From NCBI GenBank assembly GCA_042867185.1, contig JBHZQV010000022.1, forward strand, positions 10,935-74,934: a stretch of 64,000 bases of DNA, given 5' to 3'. Below, in pieces: positions 34,258 to 41,822 of the stretch (position 1 is the first letter of the stretch; every line of letters begins with the position of its first letter). The notes under the pieces are model-generated. The model did no database searches. It was not told the DNA's origin and saw only the letters and a program-made list of their open reading frames with translations. This stretch comes from Xylophilus sp042867185 (GTDB taxonomy: Bacteria; Pseudomonadota; Gammaproteobacteria; Burkholderiales; Burkholderiaceae_C). The position numbers and the translations under genes are program-made.

Positions 34258-35751
34258 CTACTTGTGCGCGCCGCCGCTGGAATAGCCGCCCCAGGCGCCG
34301 CCCGAACTGCGGGCGCCGCTGCCGCAGTTCTCGCGCTGCGGGTCGCAGCTGCTGCAGCGGCCGACCAGCAGCACCACCAGGACCAGCAGCAGCACCAGGA
34401 TGAGGATGCCGCCGAAGCCGATACCCGACGTGAGCCGGCCTTCGCTGCGCGCCATGACGGCCTGCTTCTCCTCGGGCAGCTTGAACGCGGCGGCGACGGT
34501 GCGGCCCTCCAGCCGGTTGCCGGCCGACCAGGTGACCTCGCTGCGGCTGCGCTCCATCGACAGCAGCTGGCGCTGGTAGAGGTAGTCGGCGTTGGCGGTC
34601 TTCTGGCCGCGCGCGACCGGCCAGTAGAACTCGCCCTGCACATAGGTGGTCTCGGCGTCGTAGCGGCTCTGCAGCGTGTAGGCGGTGCCGAGGTACTTCG
34701 CCTCGGCCTGGCTGCGGCTGAGCTTGGGCGCGCCGGTGATCGGCTTGACCAGGCTCCAGCCGTCCTCCGCATCCACCAGGAAGCTGAAGCCGCGCTGCCG
34801 CTCGTAGAGCAGGTACTCGCTCCAGCCGAAGCTCTCGTCGTCGCCGGCCTCGCGGCCCATGCGGTGCTGGAAGCCGACCACCTGCCACTGCGCGCCCTGC
34901 AGCTGGCCGATGCTGCCGACCGGTATCAGCGGCCGCAGCGGCTCATCCTGCAACGCGTGGCGCAGCGCGCCGCCGATGCCGGCGGTCAGGTCGATGATGC
35001 TGCGGCAGCTCGGGCAGGTGACGGCCTTGCTGTTTTCCAGCTGCACCTGCACCGGCGCGCCGCAGTTCGGGCAGGCGAACTGGCGGGCGGCCTCGGTCTT
35101 CTCCGACACGGCGTCGCGCAGGCCGGTGAGCGTCAGGTTCTCCAGCCGCACCGTGGTGCCGCGCGCGGCCTCGGGCGGCTGCCGGAAGTAGTCGAGCGAC
35201 AGCACCGCGCCGTCGTCGCTGCGCAGCTCGGCCGCGGCGAACGGCGCGTCCAGCGGCGCGATGTGCGACAGCTCGCCCTCGGCCGCCAGCAGGGTCACCA
35301 TGCCCTGGAAGGCGACGCTGTAGCTCTGGCCGGCGACGGCGGTGCGGGCCCCCAGGCGCAGCGCCTCGGGCGGCGGCGCGTCGATCGGCAGCACGACGGG
35401 CCGCGCGAAGACGTAGCTGCCGTTGTCCTCGGCCAGCAGCGCCGAGCTGCCGTCGGCCATCGCCGCATGCCATTCGTTCCAGATGCCGGCGTCGGAGCGG
35501 TACTGCAGCCGGCCGACCAGGGTGAACGGCTGGCCGGCGTGCACGCCCGAGGCCATCAGCTGCAGCGGGCTGTGGTCGTCGAACAGCTCGGCCATGCGGC
35601 CGATGCGCGCCAGCTGCTCCCCGCTGCGCACGATGGTGCTGTGGCAGTAGGCGCAGACCGCGTGGGTCGACTGCGCGCTGCGGAAATCGACCGGCGCGCC
35701 GCAGCCGGGGCATGGTGCGCGGTAGACGCGCTGGGCGGCCGGCTCAGCCAC
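34258..35751 (-). CDS. DUF4178 zinc-ribbon membrane protein
   Basis: 497 residues. Zinc-ribbon pairs CPGCGAP...CAYCHS (residues about 15-35) and CPNCGAPVQV...CPSCRS (about 220-245) flank two DUF4178 domains (GRLQYRSDAGIWNEWHA and VGFQHRMGREAGDDESFGW mark their starts). A TM helix (GILILVLLLVLVVLLVG) and a Gly/Ser-rich tail with Cys pairs close the protein. DUF4178 genes accompany DUF350, SPFH and spermidine-synthase-like genes. Probably anchored with its large domain in the cytoplasm. It is downstream of the SPFH gene, with repeat copy B4 between them. Confidence 0.85.
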   Translation of the reverse strand: MAEPAAQRVYRAPCPGCGAPVDFRSAQSTHAVCAYCHSTIVRSGEQLARIGRMAELFDDHSPLQLMASGVHAGQPFTLVGRLQYRSDAGIWNEWHAAMADGSSALLAEDNGSYVFARPVVLPIDAPPPEALRLGARTAVAGQSYSVAFQGMVTLLAAEGELSHIAPLDAPFAAAELRSDDGAVLSLDYFRQPPEAARGTTVRLENLTLTGLRDAVSEKTEAARQFACPNCGAPVQVQLENSKAVTCPSCRSIIDLTAGIGGALRHALQDEPLRPLIPVGSIGQLQGAQWQVVGFQHRMGREAGDDESFGWSEYLLYERQRGFSFLVDAEDGWSLVKPITGAPKLSRSQAEAKYLGTAYTLQSRYDAETTYVQGEFYWPVARGQKTANADYLYQRQLLSMERSRSEVTWSAGNRLEGRTVAAAFKLPEEKQAVMARSEGRLTSGIGFGGILILVLLLVLVVLLVGRCSSCDPQRENCGSGARSSGGAWGGYSSGGAHK

Positions 35752-35770
35752 GGCGCGACCCCGCCCAGAC

Positions 35771-35839
35771 TATTTTCAAGCGGAAAGTGCCTGCAGCCGG
35801 CGTCCGGCGTCGGCCACCAGCTATCGATTCAATAGCAAA
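35771..35839 (-). repeat. Palindromic repeat family B, copy 4
   Basis: Reverse complement reads TTGCTATTGAATCGATAGC, then GCCGACGCCGG...GCCGGCTGCAGGCACTTTCCG. It aligns with 63000-63066 (about four of five bases identical across the shared stretch) and with 8431-8484. It sits between the DUF4178 and SPFH genes. Confidence 0.75.
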
Positions 35840-35884
35840 CGCGAACGCGACCCCGGCCGGGGCGAAAGCCTTCTGCACGCCGGG

Positions 35885-36937
35885 CTACACCAGCTTCTTG
35901 AGCAGCTCGCCCTTCTTGGCGTCGAACTCTTCCTGGGTGAGGATGCCCTTGGCTTTGAGCTCGCCCAGCTTCTCCAGCGTGGCCATCACGTCTTCGGCGC
36001 GCACCGGCTGCACTGCTGCTGCTGCGGCGGCCGCAGGTGCGGCAGGAGCGCCCGCGCCCTGCAGGCCCTGCTGCAGGTTCTGCGCGAGGATCTGGCCCAT
36101 CGCCACGCCGGCGCCCAGGCCCATCGCGTCGCCCGCGATGCCGCCGCCTCCGTGGGCGGCGCCCTCGGCCATCTTCGGGATCGCCTGGCCGGTCTGGTAC
36201 TGGATGAAGCGGCCCATGTCGTGGCCGACCATGCCCATGCCGATCTTCTGGTCCATGACCTTCTGCAGCTCTTCGGGCAGCGAGAGGTTCTGCACCGTCA
36301 TCGTGTCGAGCTGCAGGCCGATCCTGGCGAACGCGGGCTGGAGCTGCGTCTTCAGCGCGTCGGCGAACATCGTCTGGTTGGCCGCCAGGTCGAGGAAGGC
36401 CACGCCGCTGGCGGCGATCGCGTTGCTGATGTTCTGCAGCACCAGGCCGCGCAACTGGCCGTCGAGATCGCCGGTGGCGTAGTCGGCGCGGGTGCCGGAG
36501 ATCTCGGTGTGGAACAGCTTCGGGTCGGCCACCCGGTAGCTGTAGTTGCCGAAGGCGCGCAGCCGCACCGCGCCGAAGTCCGCGTCGCGGATGGTGATCG
36601 GCTGGGGCGTGCCCCACTTCTGGTCGGTCTGCTGGCGGGTGCTGAAGAAGTAGACGTCGCTCTTGAAAGGCGACTCGAACAGCTTGTCCCAGTTCTTCAG
36701 GTAGGTCAGCACCGGCAGTGTCTGCGTGGTCAGCTTGTAGGTGCCCGGGCCGAAGACGTCGGCCACCGTGCCCTCGTTGACGAAGATCGCGACCTGCGAT
36801 TCGCGCACCACCAGCGTCGCGCCGTTCTGGATTTCCAGGTCGCGCATCGGGAAGCGCCAAGCCAGCGTGCCGTCGCCGTCCTCGGTCCACTGCAGGATGT
36901 CGATGAACTGCTTCTTGATGAAATCCATCAGGGCCAT
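35885..36937 (-). CDS. SPFH domain protein with C-terminal SHOCT (virion-core-like)
   Basis: 350 residues from ATG 36937. The N-terminus MALMDFIKKQFIDILQW and the long SPFH/band-7-like domain (ESQVAIFVNEGTVADVFGPG, ISGTRADYATGDLDGQL) match the 'virion core protein' branch of SPFH proteins. A Gly/Ala-rich hinge follows, and the C-terminal 30 residues (LGELKAKGILTQEEFDAKKG) are a SHOCT oligomerisation motif. Such proteins associate with membranes and are found with DUF4178 and DUF350. It probably starts the leftward polyamine/membrane-stress operon; its promoter would lie in 36938-37133, shared with maeB. Confidence 0.85.
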   Translation of the reverse strand: MALMDFIKKQFIDILQWTEDGDGTLAWRFPMRDLEIQNGATLVVRESQVAIFVNEGTVADVFGPGTYKLTTQTLPVLTYLKNWDKLFESPFKSDVYFFSTRQQTDQKWGTPQPITIRDADFGAVRLRAFGNYSYRVADPKLFHTEISGTRADYATGDLDGQLRGLVLQNISNAIAASGVAFLDLAANQTMFADALKTQLQPAFARIGLQLDTMTVQNLSLPEELQKVMDQKIGMGMVGHDMGRFIQYQTGQAIPKMAEGAAHGGGGIAGDAMGLGAGVAMGQILAQNLQQGLQGAGAPAAPAAAAAAAVQPVRAEDVMATLEKLGELKAKGILTQEEFDAKKGELLKKLV

Positions 36938-37133
36938 GGCGTTGCTCCGGTGCGGGTGGTGGCAGGTGCGGCGGATGATACTGCCGGCCCCGCGCCGGCA
37001 AAGCACCCACCAACGACCGCGAACCTTGCCCGGCCGGCCCGAAACCGGTGTCTACAATCGCTTTCCCCCGGAGGCCACGGGCCGCGCCCAGGCGCACCGC
37101 GGCCTCTTCGCCGCCGCCGCAGGAGATGCCCGA

Positions 37134-39470
37134 ATGTCCACGCCTTCCACCCCCACATCCACCCCCGCAGAAACCCACATGGAAGAGCGGCGTGCCGAGC
37201 TCCGCCGCGCGGCGCTCGAGTACCACGAGTTCCCCCGGCCCGGCAAGATCGCCATCGCGGCGACCAAGCAGCTGACCAACCAGCGCGACCTGGCGCTGGC
37301 CTACTCGCCCGGCGTGGCCGCACCCTGCGAAGAGATCGTCAAGGACCCGAACAACGCGTTCAAGTACACCAGCCGCGGCAACCTGGTGGCGGTCATCACC
37401 AACGGCACCGCGGTGCTGGGCCTGGGCGACATCGGCCCGCTGGCCTCCAAGCCGGTGATGGAGGGCAAGGGCGTGCTCTTCAAGAAGTTCGCCGGCGTCG
37501 ACGTGTTCGACATCGAGATCGCCGAGAAGGACCCGGCCAAGCTGGTCGAGGTGATCGCCGCGCTGGAGCCCACCTTCGGCGCGATCAACCTCGAGGACAT
37601 CAAGGCCCCCGACTGCTTCTACGTCGAGCGCGAGCTGCGCAAGCGGATGAAGATCCCGGTCTTCCACGACGACCAGCACGGCACCGCGATCACCGTGGCC
37701 GCGGCCATGCTCAACGGCCTGAAGGTGGTGGGCAAGGACATCGGCGACGTCAAGCTGGTCACCTCGGGCGCGGGCGCCGCGGCGCTGGCCTGCCTGACCC
37801 TGCTGCTGAAAGTGGGCCTGAAGCGCGAGAACGTCTACGTGACCGACCTGGCCGGCGTCGTCTACCAGGGCCGCACCGAGCTGATGGACGAGGACAAGGC
37901 CTTCTTCGCCCAGCCGACCGACGCCCGCTCGCTCAGCGACGTGATCGAGGGCGCCGACGTGTTCCTGGGCCTGTCGGCCGGCGGCGTGCTCAAGCCCGCG
38001 ATGGTCGCCAAGATGGCGGCCAACCCGGTCATCTTCGCGCTGGCCAACCCCAACCCCGAGATTTCCCCGGAAGACGCGCACGCGGTGCGCGGCGACGTGG
38101 TCATGGCCACCGGCCGTACCGACTACCCGAACCAGGTCAACAACGTCCTGTGCTTCCCCTACATCTTCCGCGGTGCGCTCGATGCCGGCGCCACCACGAT
38201 CACCGACGAGATGGAGATCGCCGCCGTCTACGCCATCGCCGAGCTGGCCCAGGCCGAGCAGAGCGAGGTGGTCGCCGCCGCCTATGCCGGCGAGCCGCTG
38301 GCCTTCGGCAAGGAATACCTGATCCCCAAGCCCTTCGATCCGCGGCTGATGATCAAGATCGCCCCGGCCGTGGCCCAGGCCGCCGCCGACAGCGGCGTGG
38401 CCCTGCGTCCGATCAAGGACATGGACGCCTACCGCGACAGCCTGCAGAGCTTCGTCTACGCCTCGGGCTCGATGATGAAGCCGATCTTCGCCGCGGCGAA
38501 GGCGGCGGGTGCGGCCAAGAAGCGCGTGGCCTATGCCGAGGGCGAGGAAGAGCGCGTCCTGCGCGCCGCCCAGATCGTGGTGGACGAGCGCCTGGCGCGC
38601 CCCACCCTGATCGGCCGGCCGGCGGTCATCGCCCAGCGGATCGAGAAGTTCGGCCTGCGCCTGGTGCAGGGCCGCGACTACGACATCGTCAACGTCGAGC
38701 ACGACGAGCGCTACCGCGACTTCTGGCAGACCTACCACCGCATGACCGAGCGCAAGGGCACGACGGTGCAGACCGCCAAGATCGAGATGCGGCGCCGGCT
38801 GGCGCTGATCGGCTCGATGCTGCTCTTCAAGGGCGAGGTCGACGGCCTGATCGTCGGCACCTGGGGCCACACCCAGATGCACCTGCACTACGTCGAGCAG
38901 GTGATCGGCAAGCGCGCCGGCGTCAATACCTTCGCCTGCATGAACGGCCTGCTGCTGCCCGAGCGCCAGGTGTTCCTGGTCGACACCCACGTCAACTACG
39001 ACCCGACCGCCGAACAGCTGGCCGAGATCACCGTGATGGCGGCCGAAGAGATGGTGCGCTTCGGCCTCAAGCCGAAGGCGGCGCTGCTGAGCCACTCCAA
39101 CTTCGGCAGCAGCAACCAGCCGAGCGCGCTCAAGATGCGCCACACGCTGGAGCTGCTGCGCATCCAGGCCCCGTGGCTGGAGGTGGACGGCGAGATGCAC
39201 GGCGACGTGGCGCTCGACGGCGCCCACCGTGCGCAGATCATGCCGCACAGCTCGCTGGCGGGCGACGCCAACCTGCTGGTGATGCCCAATATCGACGCGG
39301 CCAACATCTCGTACAACCTGCTGAAGACGGCCGCCGGCGGCGGCATCGCCATCGGCCCGGTGCTGCTGGGCTGCGCCCAGCCGGTGCACATCCTGACGGC
39401 CAGCGCCACCGTGCGCCGGATCGTCAACATGACCGCGCTCACCGTGGCCGACGCCAACGCGTCGCGCTGA
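37134..39470 (+). CDS. maeB: NADP-dependent malic enzyme with PTA-like domain
   Basis: 778 residues from ATG 37134, with AGGAG 8 nt upstream. The malic enzyme half (about 1-440) shows DLALAYSPGVAAPCEEI, the metal/substrate motif FHDDQHGTAI and nucleotide-binding GAGAAALA. The phosphotransacetylase-like half (about 450-778) is regulatory in this family. It decarboxylates malate to pyruvate, making NADPH. Full family length (about 760). A strong terminator follows the stop. Confidence 0.95.
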   Translation: MSTPSTPTSTPAETHMEERRAELRRAALEYHEFPRPGKIAIAATKQLTNQRDLALAYSPGVAAPCEEIVKDPNNAFKYTSRGNLVAVITNGTAVLGLGDIGPLASKPVMEGKGVLFKKFAGVDVFDIEIAEKDPAKLVEVIAALEPTFGAINLEDIKAPDCFYVERELRKRMKIPVFHDDQHGTAITVAAAMLNGLKVVGKDIGDVKLVTSGAGAAALACLTLLLKVGLKRENVYVTDLAGVVYQGRTELMDEDKAFFAQPTDARSLSDVIEGADVFLGLSAGGVLKPAMVAKMAANPVIFALANPNPEISPEDAHAVRGDVVMATGRTDYPNQVNNVLCFPYIFRGALDAGATTITDEMEIAAVYAIAELAQAEQSEVVAAAYAGEPLAFGKEYLIPKPFDPRLMIKIAPAVAQAAADSGVALRPIKDMDAYRDSLQSFVYASGSMMKPIFAAAKAAGAAKKRVAYAEGEEERVLRAAQIVVDERLARPTLIGRPAVIAQRIEKFGLRLVQGRDYDIVNVEHDERYRDFWQTYHRMTERKGTTVQTAKIEMRRRLALIGSMLLFKGEVDGLIVGTWGHTQMHLHYVEQVIGKRAGVNTFACMNGLLLPERQVFLVDTHVNYDPTAEQLAEITVMAAEEMVRFGLKPKAALLSHSNFGSSNQPSALKMRHTLELLRIQAPWLEVDGEMHGDVALDGAHRAQIMPHSSLAGDANLLVMPNIDAANISYNLLKTAAGGGIAIGPVLLGCAQPVHILTASATVRRIVNMTALTVADANASR

Positions 39471-39472
39471 AA

Positions 39473-39520
39473 CCGGGGGCCGCCGGCACCCCGCGTGCCG
39501 GGAGGCCAGCCCCCTGTTTT
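39473..39520 (+). terminator. Rho-independent terminator of maeB
   Basis: GGGGGC, inner stem CCGGCAC/GTGCCGG, closing GCCCCC and then TGTTTT, starting 3 nt after the stop. Confidence 0.75.
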
Positions 39521-39557
39521 CGAGGCGGGTGAAGGGCTTTGGAAATGCCCGGTTCCC

Positions 39558-39594
39558 GGCCCGCAGCTGCAAGTGGATACTTGCACTGCGGGCC
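39558..39594. other. Strong hairpin between maeB and the RNase gene
   Basis: GGCCCGCAGCTGCAAGT and ACTTGCACTGCGGGCC form a near-perfect 16-17 bp stem around GGAT, with no T-run. It may be a second terminator or a processing hairpin. Confidence 0.55.
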
Positions 39595-39690
39595 GCTTTC
39601 CGTCACACTAGTGGATTGAAATTTTGGGGTTAACCCGTAGGGGCCGTCCAGGCTCCGCAGGCACTCCGAATTTCCGAAAGGTGTGTTTTC

Positions 39691-40119
39691 ATGGTGCGAG
39701 TTGGGGTGCGGAGAACGGCGTCCGATGCGTTCTCCACGGCAATGGCAGCGGTGCGCACAGGCACCCTCGTCTTGCTGGCGACGGTGGCTGCGAGCGCGGC
39801 ACTGGCCCGGTCCCCGCTTCCCGATACACCGACGGCCACCGTCTCCCTTGTCCAGCTACCCCCCGAAGGGCGCGAAACCTATTCGCGCATCCTGGCGGGT
39901 GGGCCGTTTCGGTACGACAAGGACGGCTCGGTCTTCGGCAATCGCGAGCGGATTCTACCGGCCCGCATCCGAGGCCATTACCGAGAGTACACCGTGGAAA
40001 CGCCGCGGGCCCGCAACCGGGGAGCGCGCCGCATCGTATGCGGCGGCGCACCCCGCACGCCCGACCGCTGCTACTACACCGACGATCACTACACAAGCTT
40101 CCGCGAGATCGCGCCCTGA
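39691..40119 (+). CDS. Secreted barnase/RNase N1-type ribonuclease
   Basis: 142 residues. Signal peptide with a long n-region (hydrophobic GTLVLLATVAASAALA, cleavage before RSPLPDT). The mature ~100 residues are a microbial ribonuclease: DGSVFGNRERILP, then YREYTVETP (catalytic Glu), RRIVCGG (Arg) and YYTDDHYTSF (His), the Glu-Arg-His triad of the barnase/T1 fold. It cleaves RNA at guanosine outside the cytoplasm. The barstar gene begins about 40 bp downstream and protects the producer. ATG 39742 is an alternative start giving a more usual signal peptide. Confidence 0.87.
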   Translation: MVRVGVRRTASDAFSTAMAAVRTGTLVLLATVAASAALARSPLPDTPTATVSLVQLPPEGRETYSRILAGGPFRYDKDGSVFGNRERILPARIRGHYREYTVETPRARNRGARRIVCGGAPRTPDRCYYTDDHYTSFREIAP

Positions 40120-40160
40120 GGGCGACACAGAGCGAATGCACCGGCAGGACGGGTGGCACT

Positions 40161-40634
40161 ATGGCCGCGCCTGGATTTTTGGACCCTTTGAGAGAAAGAG
40201 CAGCGGAGATGGATACGCCACTTCGTAAGGATAACGATGCCCCCCTGCGCGGCGTCCGGAACAACATCGTGCAGTCGATCCGCGCCTTCCGCGTGCCCGA
40301 CCTGCGCGATGCCGCACTGAGCCTGGGCCATCACTTCCTCTACGCCAACCTGGCCGAGTCGCAGTCCAAACAGGACGTGCTCGACACGATCGCAGCCCAG
40401 TTCACCTTCCCGTCGCACTTCGGCAAGAATTTCGACGCGTTGTACGACTGCATGACCGATCCCTTGCATAAATCGGGCCCGCAGCCGGGCTTCATCGTGG
40501 TGCTGGAGCAGATTCCGGCCCACGCGAAGTTCGACAAGGAAGCCCGCGAGCAGCTGCTCGACATCTTCCGCGAGGCCTCCGACTACTGGGGAGACCGGAA
40601 GATACCGTTCCGGTGCTTCTATTCTTTTCTGTAG
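40161..40634 (+). CDS. Barstar family ribonuclease inhibitor
   Basis: 157 residues from ATG 40161; ATG 40209 (142 residues) is equally possible. The barstar domain spans about residues 60-157: FLYANLAESQSKQDVLDTIA, FPSHFGKNFDALYDCMTD (helix 2 and the acidic loop that plugs the RNase active site) and the end KIPFRCFYSFL. It is the intracellular antidote to the RNase encoded just upstream, in the same transcription unit. A perfect inverted repeat follows the stop. Confidence 0.87.
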   Translation: MAAPGFLDPLRERAAEMDTPLRKDNDAPLRGVRNNIVQSIRAFRVPDLRDAALSLGHHFLYANLAESQSKQDVLDTIAAQFTFPSHFGKNFDALYDCMTDPLHKSGPQPGFIVVLEQIPAHAKFDKEAREQLLDIFREASDYWGDRKIPFRCFYSFL

Positions 40635-40668
40635 CCCGTTCTGCATCCACCAGCCAAGCAGAACGGGC
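40634..40668 (+). terminator. Perfect inverted repeat after barstar
   Basis: GCCCGTTCTGC and GCAGAACGGGC, an exact 11-bp stem around a 13-nt loop, overlapping the stop codon end. It lacks a T-run, so it may stabilise the 3' end rather than terminate. Confidence 0.5.
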
Positions 40669-40858
40669 GAACGAGGCCCCCGCGGCAGACGCCGTGTCCG
40701 GCAGCAGCATCGCGATCGATGCCGTTGCGGGTGGCGAACCGGCAGAGAAGATGCCGACCGACAAGCTCGTCGACGTGTCGCCGCTGGCGTTGCGGATGAG
40801 CAGTCCATTCAATGCAGGATATTGGCTCTCAGCAGCCTAAAGGCTGCAGTAGAGCCAA

Positions 40859-40943
40859 CCCCCAGGCTGCGCTGCTGCGCTTCGCCTACCCCTCGGGGGC
40901 GCTGCCGGCCGACCGGCGGAGCCGGATCGGTGGCAGCCCTGGG
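40859..40943 (+). repeat. Post-stop structured element family A, copy E
   Basis: CCCCCAGGCTGCGCTGCTGCGC, CTTCGCCTACCCCTCGGGGGC, ACCGGCGGAGCCGGATC, CCCTGGG. The only copy not within 10 nt of a stop codon: the nearest upstream stop in sense (barstar) is 225 nt away, although a hairpin abuts it. Confidence 0.8.
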
Positions 40944-40944
40944 C

Positions 40945-40976
40945 AAAGAAAAACCCGCTTCGGCGGGTTTTTCTTT
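40945..40976. terminator. Bidirectional Rho-independent terminator
   Basis: AAAGAAAAACCCGC-TTCG-GCGGGTTTTTCTTT: a stable UUCG tetraloop stem with A- and T-runs, usable by barstar from the left and rsmA from the right. Confidence 0.9.
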
Positions 40977-41026
40977 GGGCGCCTGGATTTCAATTTCAAG
41001 GACGGTGGCTCATCGGAGCCTGGTGC

Positions 41027-41809
41027 TCAGCGCTCCGCGGCTGCGGGCAGGCTGAGAGCCAGCGCGATGAATTCGTCCACCGGCACCTCTTCGGCACGGC
41101 GCTGCAGGTCGAAGCTGCCGGCGAATCCCTGCTGCACCAGCCAGGGGCCGAGGGAGTGGCGCAGCAGCTTGCGGCGCTGGCTGAAGGCGGCCTGGACCAG
41201 GGCGGAGAGGCGTTTGACGTCCACCGCGGCGGGGGCCTCGTGCGGAACCATGCGGACCACGGCACTGTCGACCCGGGGCGGCGGATCGAAGCTCTCGGGC
41301 GGCACGAACAGCACGTTCTCCATCGCGTAGCGCCACTGCAGCATCACCGAGAGCCGGCCGTACGCCGCGGTGGAGGGGCGGGCGACCATGCGGTCGATCA
41401 CCTCCTTCTGCAGCATGAAGTGCTGGTCCTGCACCACCTGCACCTGGTCGAGCAGGTGGAACAGGATCGGCGTCGAGATGTTGTAGGGCAGGTTGCCCAC
41501 CACTCTCAATTTGGGAGCACCCAGCCGTTGCGCGACTTCGGTGAAGTCCACTTTCAGCACGTCGGATTCGATCACGTCGAGCTGCGGCCGGGCGCGCAGC
41601 CGCACCGCCAGGTCGCGGTCGAGCTCGATCACGGTGAGCCTGCCGCCGCCGAGGCGCTCGACCAGCGGCTGGGTCAGCGCCGCCAGGCCGGGGCCGATCT
41701 CGACCATCGGGTCGCCCGGCTGCGGGTCGATCGCCTGGACGATGTCCTCGATGATCCCGCGGTCGGACAGGAAGTGCTGGCCGAAGCGCTTGCGTGCGAT
41801 GTGCCTCAT
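41027..41809 (-). CDS. rsmA: 16S rRNA (A1518/A1519) dimethyltransferase
   Basis: 260 residues, full length. N-terminus ARKRFGQHFLSDRGIIEDIV and AdoMet motif VEIGPGLAALTQPLVE identify RsmA/KsgA; the catalytic NLPY motif is VVGNLPYNISTPI. It dimethylates two adenines in helix 45 of 16S rRNA late in 30S assembly. It lies 13 nt after the surA stop in the same direction, the classical lptD-surA-rsmA order; pdxA, often between surA and rsmA, is absent here. Confidence 0.95.
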   Translation of the reverse strand: MRHIARKRFGQHFLSDRGIIEDIVQAIDPQPGDPMVEIGPGLAALTQPLVERLGGGRLTVIELDRDLAVRLRARPQLDVIESDVLKVDFTEVAQRLGAPKLRVVGNLPYNISTPILFHLLDQVQVVQDQHFMLQKEVIDRMVARPSTAAYGRLSVMLQWRYAMENVLFVPPESFDPPPRVDSAVVRMVPHEAPAAVDVKRLSALVQAAFSQRRKLLRHSLGPWLVQQGFAGSFDLQRRAEEVPVDEFIALALSLPAAAER

Positions 41810-41822
41810 GCGCGGGCCGGCC

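Larger units (their letters stand above)
40669..41026. other. Intergenic tract with three stacked RNA-type structures
   Basis: The gap between barstar and rsmA holds no convincing gene. A 75-codon open frame (40613-40840) overlaps barstar and has no recognisable features; it could be a decayed remnant. Present are the hairpin 40822-40858 (TTGGCTCT...AGAGCCAA with inner CAGCCT/AGGCTG), repeat family A copy E directly behind it (40859-40943), and the terminator 40945-40976. Confidence 0.5.

Noticed and set aside
40613..40840. A 75-codon gene after barstar
   Set aside because: It overlaps the barstar end and a perfect inverted repeat and has no ribosome site or recognisable features; kept only as a possible remnant.
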